DNA of 56,037 bases. Origin: Apophysomyces variabilis. Its lineage: Eukaryota > Mucoromycota > Mucoromycetes > Mucorales > Mucoraceae. Of the stretch, positions 1 to 10,201 are shown piece by piece (the stretch's first letter is position 1; the number at the start of each line of letters is the position of its first letter). The DNA is taken from positions 2,573,011 to 2,629,047 of the forward strand of contig MZZL01000408.1 of assembly GCA_002749535.1 (NCBI GenBank), read 5' to 3'. A program made the position numbers and the translations under genes. The notes beneath the pieces were generated by a model, which searched no databases, was not told the DNA's origin, and saw only the letters and a list, made by a program, of their open reading frames with translations.

Positions 1-99
1 TTGGATGGCCTAGTCGCATTGCTCCTCAAGCCCGCCATATTTTTTCTACCATCTTTTCATGTCAAGGCAATCAAGATAATTAAGCAAGCAAAAACCGAA

Positions 100-275
100 G
101 AAGCCCCACAAAAAGAAAAGAAAAAAAAAGGCCTCCTCCCCCCCAACCCAAAAAAAAAAAGAAAAACAGAAAAACTCTCAACAAAAGAAAAAAAAAGAAA
201 AAAATAAAAGAAAATAAAAGAAAAAAAGCAAAAGAACAGTAAAAAAGAAGAAAAAGACAAAGAAAACAAGCACAA
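100..275 (+). repeat. Polypurine (A/G) low-complexity tract
   Basis: About 175 bp is almost entirely A and G, broken by a C-rich island near 130-148. The mirror copy is at 27831-28006. The long frames that cross it, on either strand, are compositional artefacts. Confidence 0.8.
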
Positions 276-974
276 GCAACATCTACTAGCAAGATACATA
301 AGCAAGATATATCAGCAAGAAAGCCGCTACCCGATCCGGTAAAGAAAAGAAGACGACCAAGATTGCAAACAAGCGTAAGGATGGGCTCAAAGACATAAAG
401 AATGACAAACAAGAACACAAGAACACAAGAAAATAAAGCATTCCAAAGACCGCTACCCAAGACAAACAAGCTATTTCTTCTGTTGCCCATCCTTGTCGCT
501 CTATCTCTCTCTGGTGTTATGGCGTACATCGAACCCCTATGGCGAACCCGTTGGCGGCATCCTTGTCCTGGTTCCGAGCTAAACTTTCCTGACACTTGTT
601 GGGAAGGTTTGGCACCAAGCCTTTAGGGTCCGGGCCTAAGGGTTACAGGTCTATGGAACGGTCCTATGCGAACGGTCCTATGGCATGGGCTATGGTACGG
701 CCTGTACTCGGGCCTAGGGTTAGGTCTTTAGGCCCTGAGCCCTAAGGCTTGATCGGAACTAGGGTAGTGAATTAACCTCGACCGAGCGAAGACCTGGAAG
801 CTAGCAGGATCAGACAACGCAAGTCGAAGCACAGCAGGCTTCCTTTTCACCGCTGGCGTTACCCCACCTTCGTATGTGTCACTGGGCATACAGTATAAGC
901 AACAACATGTAAAGGTAAATCGATATTACAGTCTTACAACTTTATACTAATACTTCTTTATAATTATCGGCTTT

Positions 975-1020
975 GATACAGTGTGGATGTCACAACAAAA
1001 ACAGGCATCCACACTGTATC
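975..1020. repeat. Perfect 15-bp hairpin inside the left arm
   Basis: GATACAGTGTGGATG (975-989) and its exact reverse complement (1006-1020) enclose a 16-nt A/C-rich loop. The same structure lies at 27086-27131 in the other arm. It could be a cruciform, a small nested palindromic insertion, or a structural end of an element. Function is unknown. Confidence 0.8.
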
Positions 1021-1150
1021 AGGTCTTAACTTTTTTTTTTCATTTCTGTAGAGGTCCTCGTCAGACACGTACAAAGGAAGGTGCGCGGTGATGCCTTGGT
1101 GGATCGGCTGTAAGTCCTGTTTGTGCTTCATGGCTTGTGTTTGTCTTGAT

Positions 1151-1288
1151 CCTTGTCACCGGCTAGTTTCTCTGGGATCCCGGAGAAGCCGGCTGGTGCA
1201 AGGTCATGGTGACCTGGCTTGGTCATTATGGCTGGTCAGTTCCTCTATTGGGAGCTGGCTGTGCGGGATCTTTAGGACACCGGCTCCC
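1151..1288. repeat. GC-rich imperfect palindromes
   Basis: Bases 1151-1203 form an imperfect palindrome centred on GGGATCCC, with CCTTG-CACC-GGCT type arms. Bases 1250-1288 form a second one, GGGAGCTGGC against ACCGGCTCCC. The GC-rich composition contrasts with the AT-rich surroundings. A folded RNA or an element core is possible, but nothing in the sequence decides this. Confidence 0.45.
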
Positions 1289-2068
1289 AGAAGCCGGCAG
1301 GGAGTCTTTTGGGGCATGGCTAGCTCCACATCAAGGTAACCAGTTAACACAATGCATTTGAATTCTGTGTTGTACTGGTATGCACTAGTGGAGTTAGCCA
1401 ATGCTTCAAGAGATTCTCGCGTCCTAAGGATCGGCTGGCGGACGGGTTTGAGCTTGGTAGAGGCGCGTTCCCGTCAAACATGGTAGTCATAGGGTAGTAG
1501 TAGAGGACACCTTTTCATTCGTCAATTGTATATTCCATCAGTCAGGTCAATAAATATTTCAATATATCCTTCATCCATTTTTTTCTTATTGTACCTCTCT
1601 TAATACATATTGTCTTGAAACAGTTTGTCTGGGAAAAAGCGAGTAGTAAATATTGGGAGAGTTTATTTGCGCCTTCATATCTGTCACGAGCCCTCTGGAT
1701 ATAAGGAAATATTTAGAAAATTTTCTGTCTTTCCATTCTTTTGAGCAACGTGCTAATGTCCTTGCTTGTAGCAAAGACAACTAAATGTTCCCATTGACAA
1801 GCTTGCCATGAAATTTAGTATGATAAATTGCCGGTTCGAGATATCTTATACAAGTATAAGAACGAGGTACGACAAAGACAGTAAAACAGAAAAATCAACT
1901 TACTATGCTCAGTGAACGCAATCTTCATGGCATGAAATTGAACATTCATTGCTACCCGAGACATTTCATGAACCATCCTTGTGTCCGCTTCTTCGACTCA
2001 GTCAACAGGATTGCGTGCTGCAGCAAAGCGTCCCTTTCTTAGCGTTAAGTGCAGGAAACAGCGACTGC

Positions 2069-4524
2069 GATGAGAGCTGAAACACGTGAACTAGAGGCCA
2101 GAAAAGTGAAAAGTGTTTTCTTCCGGCTACTCACGCTATTGTTATAGTTAGTAATGATGGTCGCCGCCGTGATCATGCGTCTGGCGATTTATCTGTATGA
2201 GGTGGTGGCCATTTGAAAGCTCTAATATGGGCCCGTTCGAACATTCTCGGGATGAACCAGATCAACAACTAACTAGACAAAGAATGTCACTAGCATGCGC
2301 GATAGATACCAATGTACACAGATAATCTAAAACCAGCAAACGTTGGAGAAATGCCACCAAAAGGAAAATTATGGTAGGTGTTGGATGTTTTGTGGCTCCA
2401 AGCATCCACTCTAGTGTTGCCATTATGCAAGTGTGTGACGGTTATACAGGCGAATTATGGATAGCATCCCTTCGTAATGTCGATTTAAAGAGTAGCCACC
2501 ATTCGGCTGACAAGCTTTTGCGAACTACTGCTTGTTGGATGATATTATGCTCTATCACTGCTACAGCACGCTCAAAGCTGTCGAAAATCTACGCTCTCCA
2601 GTCAAATATGGTAAATCCTTTGCCGGCGGGGGCGGGTTCGTCAGAAGAACGAAATATTCTCTTAACTTAAACAAAGACAGAAATCACGCGGCTAAGACGT
2701 TCAATCGCTTTGGATAGGATCACTCGATGTGCCTCAATGGCGACGATATATCGATCTGAACTATGAGCGGCTTTTATCATAACTTGGATTGATCGCAACG
2801 ACCCAAAATCTCTCTGTAATAATGTTTCTCTCCAAATACGCAGTGAAACCTATACTAAACCATAGCAGCCCCTTCCTCCTTTGTATCTATCACAGAAACT
2901 TGGGTTTTACCACCTAATAAAGTCCTGACCAGTTGGTGAACAATACCGTACCAACACGAAACCTACCAGTGCCTACAGAAGATGGGTATCTTGTTACTTG
3001 TTAAATCCAATTCCTCTTTCTCTGTAAATATCCTTTCCAGATAACTACCCTCAACTTGCACCGTACCGCTTTTCATACGCAATTGCAGACACACCTTTTC
3101 ACTGTATTTATCTCACACCTTCAATTTCCCCAGATGACGCAATTGAAATCTCTGAAAAACTTCCCGTCCAGCGTTCAGGTACCACCAATGCTATCATTTG
3201 CGGAGAATCTAATTCTGGCATTGCATCACTTAGTTGCGATCATTTTAAAGGCCTATGTAGCACCATGCTCCAACGCCTAAAACTATGGGAAATTTGGGTT
3301 TCTTCTGGTCTTCATCAGTTCCTATTGAGCTATTTCTGGTTCCTGATGTACTATTTTCCATCAACTAAAATATAGTCTACTGGGAATCAATGTTACCTGC
3401 TGTAGACTCGGAAACTTTGGTTCCTGATATGAAAAATAGTACATCAGGAATCACTTCCATAGTGCAGCTGGCTTACGTGCAAGCCCGCTCTCATTCGTTG
3501 GAAGCGACACAGTATCATTGGCTGATTCTTCAGCATTGGTCTCCTATGGAAACCATTTATCTCCACTCAAGATCACTTATTTCTGGTCTCCGACCATAAA
3601 CCTGTTGATCTAACCTTCACTTTCCTTGAGGAAGTTGTTCCCACCGATCTACCAGGCCGTCGCTGTTGGTGTCTCAGTCGGCCTTAAAAAGCTAAAAAAA
3701 ATCTGTGAAGCATACAATGGGCAGTTCACAGCGGCTACTAGAGGTTTGGCATCTAGTGAGCTTACCACCGATCGATCCTCTTATTGTCTTTGAACCATCT
3801 ATTTTGTCCTCAATTAGTTGCCCGCTAGCAGTACGCGCTCTCTGCGTCAGATTTGTATTCACAGCGTATTTGGCGTGTTCTTTGTTATCTTTTTTCTATA
3901 GACCGCCTGTTTCAGTCACCCAAGCATATCTTTTATGACCCACCTTACACCCGCAATAAACACACCGACTTCCGACTTTTGCTTCTATGCTTCTCCTCTC
4001 CTGTGTAACTGGCTCCTTTTCCTCTTATACTTTTCCTACTTCGATCCTTTCTCTTGTTTTGCCCTTTGATCTTTCCCTGTATTTTGTTTTTCGCTTGTTT
4101 CTCGTTTTAACCTTCCCTTTTCTTTCCCTTTATTGATAAGTTTTCTTTGCTTTATTTTTGTTTGAGATAGGGCCAATACGGACATCGTTTTCTAGTAACG
4201 CGGACATAGTCATTCAATAAAGTTTATTTTAAACGATATTTTAATCTAAAGCTCCATGTCTTCGTTCTTCCTTGTTTATTATATCAATTGTCAACCAATC
4301 CTTTTGTATCACGCTAAACCCTGGCTTGCTTATTGCAAGTAGTTGTTCGATTTGATAGAGATGATGGCATTTGTGTGAAACATAACCAACAGTATGTTGA
4401 CCACTGTACGTATCACAAGGGACGTTTGCGTTGAAAATCCAGTTTTCCTTTTTCGGCACACGTCCAAGCGTCCATTTTTAAGTCCAGCTGAGCTTTATAC
4501 CAAGTACTTCTTCTGCTTTCTACT
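2069..4524. other. Intergenic region with one MITE and a CT-rich tract
   Basis: No supported gene. It holds a degraded miniature element (3281-3465) and a pyrimidine-rich tract at about 3970-4160, roughly 370-550 bp before the CLPB start, of the kind common in fungal promoters. Short frames at 2371-2717 do not match any family I can name. Confidence 0.6.
3281..3465. mobile_element. MITE, family A, copy 1 (degraded)
   Basis: The left end reads ACTATGGGAAAT and the right end CTTCCATAGTGC, an imperfect inverted repeat. The interior shares long stretches with 37765-37970, including TTCCTATTGAGCTATTTCTG and repeated motifs around GTACATCAGGAA in both orientations. Its ends are worn compared with copy 2. 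No coding capacity. Confidence 0.75.
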
Positions 4525-6966
4525 ATGTTCCGAGCCATTGTGCGATTACCTCTTCATCGAACGCGGCCAAGCTTAGTTGCTTTCCGCGGAATTGCATTGC
4601 AACAGACGCGGCATGGCGTGGTGGCTACTGCATGCGCGACGAGAGGACGTTTCCAGCAACCTTTGTTCCTGAGCATCACCAGTGCAGTGGCAAGTATTGG
4701 AATCGTATTAGCAGCTCAGGATCATACCGTTCATGCGTTGGAGCCAATAGGTAGTTATTTTAAAACATTTAAACAACCTTGTAGTATATAAAAGCATGGC
4801 TGATGGTGGGATTTATTCTTCTTAAGCGACCGGGGACAGGATATGCCAGGCCATCGTTCAAGGGGATTTCAAGTTATTAAAGAGGTAAGTCTTAATCAGC
4901 CAACATTGTGGAACCTTGTGGTTAGAATCCTGCGGAATACAGGCTTGCGGAAGATCCTAATTTCAGCCCGAATATCTATCACCGATACGGATGGACTCCA
5001 CTTGTATGTAATACTTTTTATATTTAGCTTCTTGCTGAAAACTGTCTGTAGCAAGTAGCAGTTATCCAAGACAATGAACAAATGGTGAAGTTCTTATTGG
5101 AAAAAGGCGCAGGTAAGATTAAACAGTCTCACCTAGATAGCGAAGCAAGTTAAGTGGAAGTATACCGGTTGCTTAGATCCCAACTTGGAAGATCATTACT
5201 ACCCACGCTCGCATCAGGCCGCAAATATTCGGCAGGCCGATTTCTCCGAGGATCTCTTGCCTTACAGAGATTATCGCGAATATACGGCGCTTCACTACGC
5301 TGTCATCATCTGTAACCCAAACGTCGTGAAGTTGTTGCTAGATCATATGGCTGACCCACTTGTCCGCAACTCTCATGGGCTTACACCGCGCGAATATTTA
5401 TACTACGTTGAACGGTTTACTGGTGAACAAAACATTGAGATCGAAGAATTGCTGCGAGGTACGGCAAAATTTGGTACACTTGAACGTTTCGCATATGCAA
5501 CTATCCTTGTCTGTAGTTAAGGAAAAAAGTTTCCCAGCTGATAAAGCAGCTCATGACGAGAGGCAGCGCAAGGCTCAACTGCAGCGAGAAAAAGAATACC
5601 GCAAGAAGCATCCTTTGGAAGATGCGATCAAAACTCGTATTGTAGGTCAGCTGGGACCTATCCATGCTCTTGCTAGTGCCATTCGACGTAAACAGAATGG
5701 ATGGCACGATGAAGATCACCCATTGGTGTTTTTGTTCTGTGGATCATCGGGTGTCGGAAAGACAGAACTGGCCAAAGGTAGATAGGGTATTTTTCCTGTT
5801 ACACAATGCTTACGCCGTGTACAGCACTAGCGGAGCATTTGCATGGGAAGCAGCTAGATAAGGGATTCATTCGAATTGACATGAGCGAGTTCCAACACAA
5901 GGTAAAGGATATATTGTTTAGCGTGAACAGGAGAAATTTTAAGCAGTTATCTATTTTTAGCATGACGTGTCTCGATTTATCGGTTCACCCCCGGGCTATG
6001 TGGTGAGTACCTGGTGTTAGAGTCATCAATGGCCTGGACTGATACTATGTTTTACAGGGGTACGATGAAGGTGGCCAACTAACCGAAAAGTTGAAAGAAT
6101 GTAAGTAAACAGGGCGAGCAAGTGGTGTTTTGCTCAATACAGTTTGTTGCTGTTCAAAGGTCCCAATGCCGTTGTACTACTTGACGAAGTGGAAAAGGTA
6201 ATCCATGATGAAGAGTGATATGCATGGATCAACTAAGAACCTTGTCTAGGCTCATCCAGACGTGTTGACTATTATGCTGCAATTGTTTGACGAGGGCCGT
6301 ATTACGGATGGTAAAGGCACAACTGTTGAGTGTAAAGACGCAATTTTTATCATGACATCAAACTTGGCACAGCATGAAATTGCGGATGAAGCTGAATTGC
6401 TGCGTCTGGAAGCTTCAGTTTCTCAAGATGCACAAACAACCGCAACAGCAGGCGCCACTGCCAAAAAGAGTAATGCAGAAGAAAATGAGGATGATGGACA
6501 AATTTCGTTATCACGTCAATTCATCGAGAAGAGAATTTACCCTATTCTCTACGATCATTTCCGACGTGATGAATTCTTGGGACGTATCAACGAAGTTCTT
6601 TTCTTCTTACCTTTTAGTGAAGAAGAATTAAAGGAGATCACAGCACGTGAACTATCACGATGGGCGGAGAAGGCAAGAACCCGACACGGCATATCCATGA
6701 CATGGGATACAGATGTAGTGGATGTGTTAGCTGAAGGTTACAATATCCGGTATGGTGCTCGTAGTATCAAGTATGAGGTTGAGCGTAAGGTGGTGAATCT
6801 GATTGCCAAGGCTCACGAAAATGACGATGTGATGGATGGTGGTCGAGTGCACGTGGTAGTCGATAAGACTACTGGCAAGAAGCATCGTCTATGTAAACTC
6901 GAGATACCAGAGCGAGGGGGAGATGATAAAAAGCCCAGCAGTGGTTGGTTTGGCAGCAAAAAATAA
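4525..6966 (+). CDS. CLPB: Mitochondrial CLPB/Skd3-type disaggregase (ankyrin + AAA+)
   Basis: ATP-driven protein disaggregase of the CLPB/Skd3 type, which in animals works in the mitochondrial intermembrane space. I assemble eleven exons: 4525-4750, 4827-4884, 4943-5007, 5059-5112, 5177-5458, 5517-5777, 5831-5901, 5961-6002, 6058-6100, 6160-6197 and 6250-6966, giving about 618 residues. The first 60 residues are Arg-rich and then hydrophobic, as in an import signal with a membrane stop. Ankyrin repeats follow (about 80-220; WTPL, TALHYAV, LTPREY). The single AAA+ domain has Walker A GSSGVGKT (304-311), pore loop GSPPGYVGYDEGG (347-359), Walker B VVLLDE (372-377), sensor region IMTSN, arginine-finger region [12 protein letters not shown] and sensor 2 YGARSI. 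The exon 3 donor is the least certain junction. The 3' end faces the aquaporin gene. Confidence 0.93.
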
Positions 6967-7023
6967 AGTGAGGACATGTATTTTATACTCTGTGAGTTTT
7001 TACTTTTCTGTTTTATTTTATCT
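6967..7023. other. 57-bp convergent intergenic spacer
   Basis: The stop codons of CLPB (+) and the aquaporin (-) are 57 bp apart, so the two 3' untranslated regions almost certainly overlap and could form antisense pairs. No separate terminator is recognisable. Confidence 0.7.
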
Positions 7024-8207
7024 TCATTGATCAATGAAGATGGTGAAGACCAGACCACCGATGAGTCCCCCTACGAGAGGGGCAAACATAGGAACAACAG
7101 CATAATAGTCTCGGACGGTGAAGACATCTATTCCCCAGCCTGCAATGGCAGTGAAAATACGTGGGCCAATATCGCGAGCAGGATTCAACGAGAAACCTGA
7201 AGTATATCCCAGCGCAAGACAGATAGTGGTCACACCAGCAGCGATCATTCCGCCCTGGAAGTTCGAATATGGCAAATTATTAGGATGACCTGTGGCCATG
7301 ACGATCAGTAGGAGCAGTGCCGTGCCGATGATCTCCGACGCCACAGCGGCACCAGTGCCAACGTATCTAAACAGACAGTTAGTTCAACTTCAAATATGAA
7401 CGCGGGTTTTCCGCTTTACAGAAAAATTGTAAATAGAGGAGACTTACAGAGGTGGGTAAGTTGCAAAGATGCCTGCTGTACCATGGTCACCTAGGATTTG
7501 ACGTACTCCACCATCGAATTGAGTAATGGCCGGTTCCACAACGGAATATAAAAGAGCTGCACCCGCAAACGCGCCAAGAAATTGAGCAATCCAATAAGTA
7601 ATTACTTTTCGCAAAGGAAATCCACTGTAAGCCCAGAATGTTAGGGTAACAGCGGGATTGATATGTGCTCCCTATGAAACAAAGAAAAAAAAAGTTGTCA
7701 GTTCTCCCTCTCTCGATCTAGAAGGAAAAGAAAGAGAACTTTTACTTACGGAGATGTGACCAGCGACACTCACGGCACATAGAACCGCAAAACCTTAATT
7801 TTAGATATTGTCAGAAAAAAAAAAAAAACAAAAAAAAAAAATGTAAACATACCACCACCAAAGGAACTAGTTAACCATGACCTGTTGCTGATATGTAAAG
7901 TCTGCTCGGCAGAAACACCACATGTCAATAATATTAGAATCATTGTCCCAATGAATTCAGCGAGAGCATCACGGTACTACATACAATGATGTTTAAAAAA
8001 GCCTGAAAGCAATGTTTCGGTTCATTTTTTTTTCTTTACCTTTGCTCTGTATTTCCGAAAACAGCCCACCCAACCATCATAACGTCCGATGTGTGCTGCG
8101 TCAAAATCTGTATAATCGACGTGAATAATTTCTCGATCATTATTTTCAAGGTCGGCCATAACGTTTGATAAAGGCGAGGGGACTTTGGTAGTGGATGCAC
8201 CGGACAT
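7024..8207 (-). CDS. Aquaglyceroporin (MIP family channel)
   Basis: Membrane channel for glycerol or other small polyols and water. Five exons on the minus strand: 8207-8040, 7976-7853, 7793-7750, 7671-7448 and 7366-7024, in phase and giving 300 residues, the usual size for the family. A hydrophilic cytosolic N-terminus of about 55 residues precedes the first membrane helix (EFIGTMILILL). The two pore half-helices carry HINPAV (NPA 117-119) and LNPARDIGPR (NPA 248-250). The Asp after the second NPA-Arg is typical of the glycerol-conducting GlpF branch, so aquaglyceroporin is preferred over strict aquaporin. The start ATG at 8207-8205 is followed by a long pyrimidine-rich leader upstream on the same strand. 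Substrate is inferred from family motifs only. Confidence 0.93.
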
Positions 8208-10201
8208 GGAAGGAGAGTAGAGGGAAATAAGGAAGTGAATTGACAGCAGAAAGGGAAGAAAAGAAGGGAGACAGAGAAAGAAATGAAAGGAAGAAAGAAA
8301 GGTAGAAAAAAGAACTGTATGGGATAAAATAAAGATGGAAATATAGGCCACTAAAAGCGGCTAATAAGGAGGGTTATATGCGTGCAAGTGAAGAAGCGAG
8401 AGTAGAGAAAAAGAAACAAGCCAAACAGTTGAGATAACGAGGGTTGGGGGTTATTTCGGTGTGGAAAGAGTGAGGGAATGTGGGGGATGGACCAAGACAC
8501 TAAATCTCGTTTTCATTTTAATGTATGCAAATAACTAACCTTGAGAGTATAAACGTCGATCCTCGATGGGGATAAGTGGTTCTTGTTCTTCCAACGTGGA
8601 GGAATCTGTAGAGGAGAGTTTCCAGCGACTGGTCATATTCAGAAGAAGAAAGATAAGGCCGAAATTAGCAGGAGCGTAGGTTAATCCCTGTTATATACCA
8701 ACTAAAGGAACTCCCATAAATGGTATGGTACGAAAACTAATGAATCGCATGAAACAGGAGGGCGAAAGTGAATAGCATGTCAAAGCGTGTACCTGAGGAT
8801 GTAAAACCAGTGAGGAACCTCAGCCATAGCCTTATCTCCGATCAGTGACACAAGTTCATCCCAAAGGTCACAAAACCAAATGACCTCCTTCGGTGCGTCT
8901 ACACGTATCATTATCATATCATCATCATCATCATGAACATCATCACACCAGGATAATGGAGGGATGGACACTGGCTACAGAATTATACATAGTACGAATT
9001 GTATGTTAAAATCAAATAAACGGAAAGAATCAACTGTTTAATCCCGGTCCACAGTAAGAATAGTACGACATGGAGCTTTGACATGTCACATTTTCCCCGC
9101 CGCCCCTAGCAATTGTATCTTGTACAAAAGCGTTTTGAGGCATAAACTCTTTCGTGTTTTACTCTTTGTGCTGCTAAACAATAGCAAAAAACCTCCTTTT
9201 GGTGGTCTACGCCCTTTTTTCTTAATCTTGTCCCTTAATGTCAGAAATACTCAATAGACAAACTATAACTGTAAATCGGAAAGATGACCTCACACAAACC
9301 AGGATGAATGTTTCATCTCCTACATGCCCCATTCAAAACAAGCAAAAATACGTTGTCAATAAATCTTGTGAAACGTGCTAATCTGCAGGGCCTCATAACC
9401 AGAACCTTGCTCCTTAGCACTTGTAATGATAAAGTGGCAAAAATCCATCGCTGGTAGGTAGTATTTCAATAACAAAAACAACAAAAGAAAAAAGGGGAAG
9501 AGAAGACGACGGAGGGGGATTCGTCATCGACGGCTCAAGTTAAGACATAAACGGCTCTTCTCTTATTCTAAACTCATGCATGAAACGTATTCTATGAATA
9601 ACAGCTTCTTCTACCCCAGTGAACAAAATGCGTTCTTCTTGCCTGTCAAGTGGCTCGTTCTCTTGGTTTTGCAAGGTGATATCTGGCATGAGCACCATTT
9701 ATATGCTGCTGAACTGTCGCGACAAAGATGACGGTCCAGAAATATGATTCCAGGCTATGTCTAGATCCTTATGCTTCATGTCAGTCCTTGTCCCGAGTTG
9801 ATATGCATTCCGCAAAGCTAGCAACAGGGAAGTCGCCCGTAAATGTCACTAAACGAACTAGAGATCTAAAGCTAACTTAGAGTTTATTCTTATTTCATAT
9901 AACCTTTTAATCTCTTCCTCCGCCGCTACACATGGACAACACCTCTTACAGTATAACAAATTCCTATAATAAGCATTGCTGTGAGTCACACAATGAGACT
10001 GAATTTAAAAAAAGAAACCTGTTATATGTCCGTCATAGCGACGGATGCCGGCCTTCGCATCCTGTTTATAAAATAAGCAAATTACTTGTGCAGATAACTA
10101 ACAGTAACACCTACCAGTATGGTGGCTTTCTGAAGACGACTGTACGCACCTATAGTAAAGATATATTAGCTGTTAAAGCTGCCACACTTTAAATATGTCG
10201 G
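8208..10201. other. Intergenic region between aquaporin and Fanzor
   Basis: No protein gene is supported. Bases 8210-8480 are purine-rich on + (CT-rich on the aquaporin strand), a plausible aquaporin leader/promoter. A CAT/TCA microsatellite lies at about 8915-8950. The part adjoining the Fanzor stop (about 9900-10201) contains the paired hairpins annotated separately. The short frame at 9932-10192 is probably not a gene. Confidence 0.6.
10030..10062 (-). ncRNA. Candidate Fanzor guide-RNA hairpins (putative omega RNA scaffold)
   Basis: On the minus strand, 140 bp past the Fanzor stop, GGATGC-gaaggccg-GCATCC is directly followed, sharing two bases, by CCGTC-gctat-GACGG: two perfect short stems in tandem. 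In known Fanzor and TnpB systems the guide RNA is encoded at or just beyond the 3' end of the nuclease gene, so the position is right. No element end or transcript boundary is visible, and short hairpins arise by chance, so this is a hypothesis. Confidence 0.3.

Larger units (their letters stand above)
1..2068 (+). repeat. 2.07 kb inverted repeat, left arm
   Basis: Base x here equals the complement of base 28106-x. I checked this at 1, 975 and 2041, so there is no net insertion or deletion over 2060 bp even though the arm holds many homopolymer runs. The match fades after about 2060-2068. The first base of the window lies inside the repeat, so the outer end is not visible. The arm contains a purine-rich tract, a block of degenerate CCTAGGG/CCTATGG-like motifs (600-770), a perfect hairpin (975-1020) and GC-rich imperfect palindromes (1151-1288). 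The open frames in it are low-complexity or short, and I recognise no protein. It is probably a dispersed mobile element present twice in opposite orientation. An assembly artefact at a contig end is also possible. Confidence 0.9.

Noticed and set aside
80..595. 171-codon frame (mirror 27511-28026) in the repeat arms
   Set aside because: Most of it is poly-Phe/Leu read from a polypyrimidine tract. It has no domain or codon structure of a gene.
1825..1845. B-box-like GGTTCGAGAT in the repeat (possible tRNA-derived SINE)
   Set aside because: No matching A box at the right distance, and the sequence does not fold as a tRNA.
2371..2717. Possible second TnpB/Fanzor remnant because of NKDRNHAAKTFNRFG
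   Set aside because: It resembles the RuvC-III motif, but there is no zinc ribbon or other RuvC block upstream in any frame. Probably chance.
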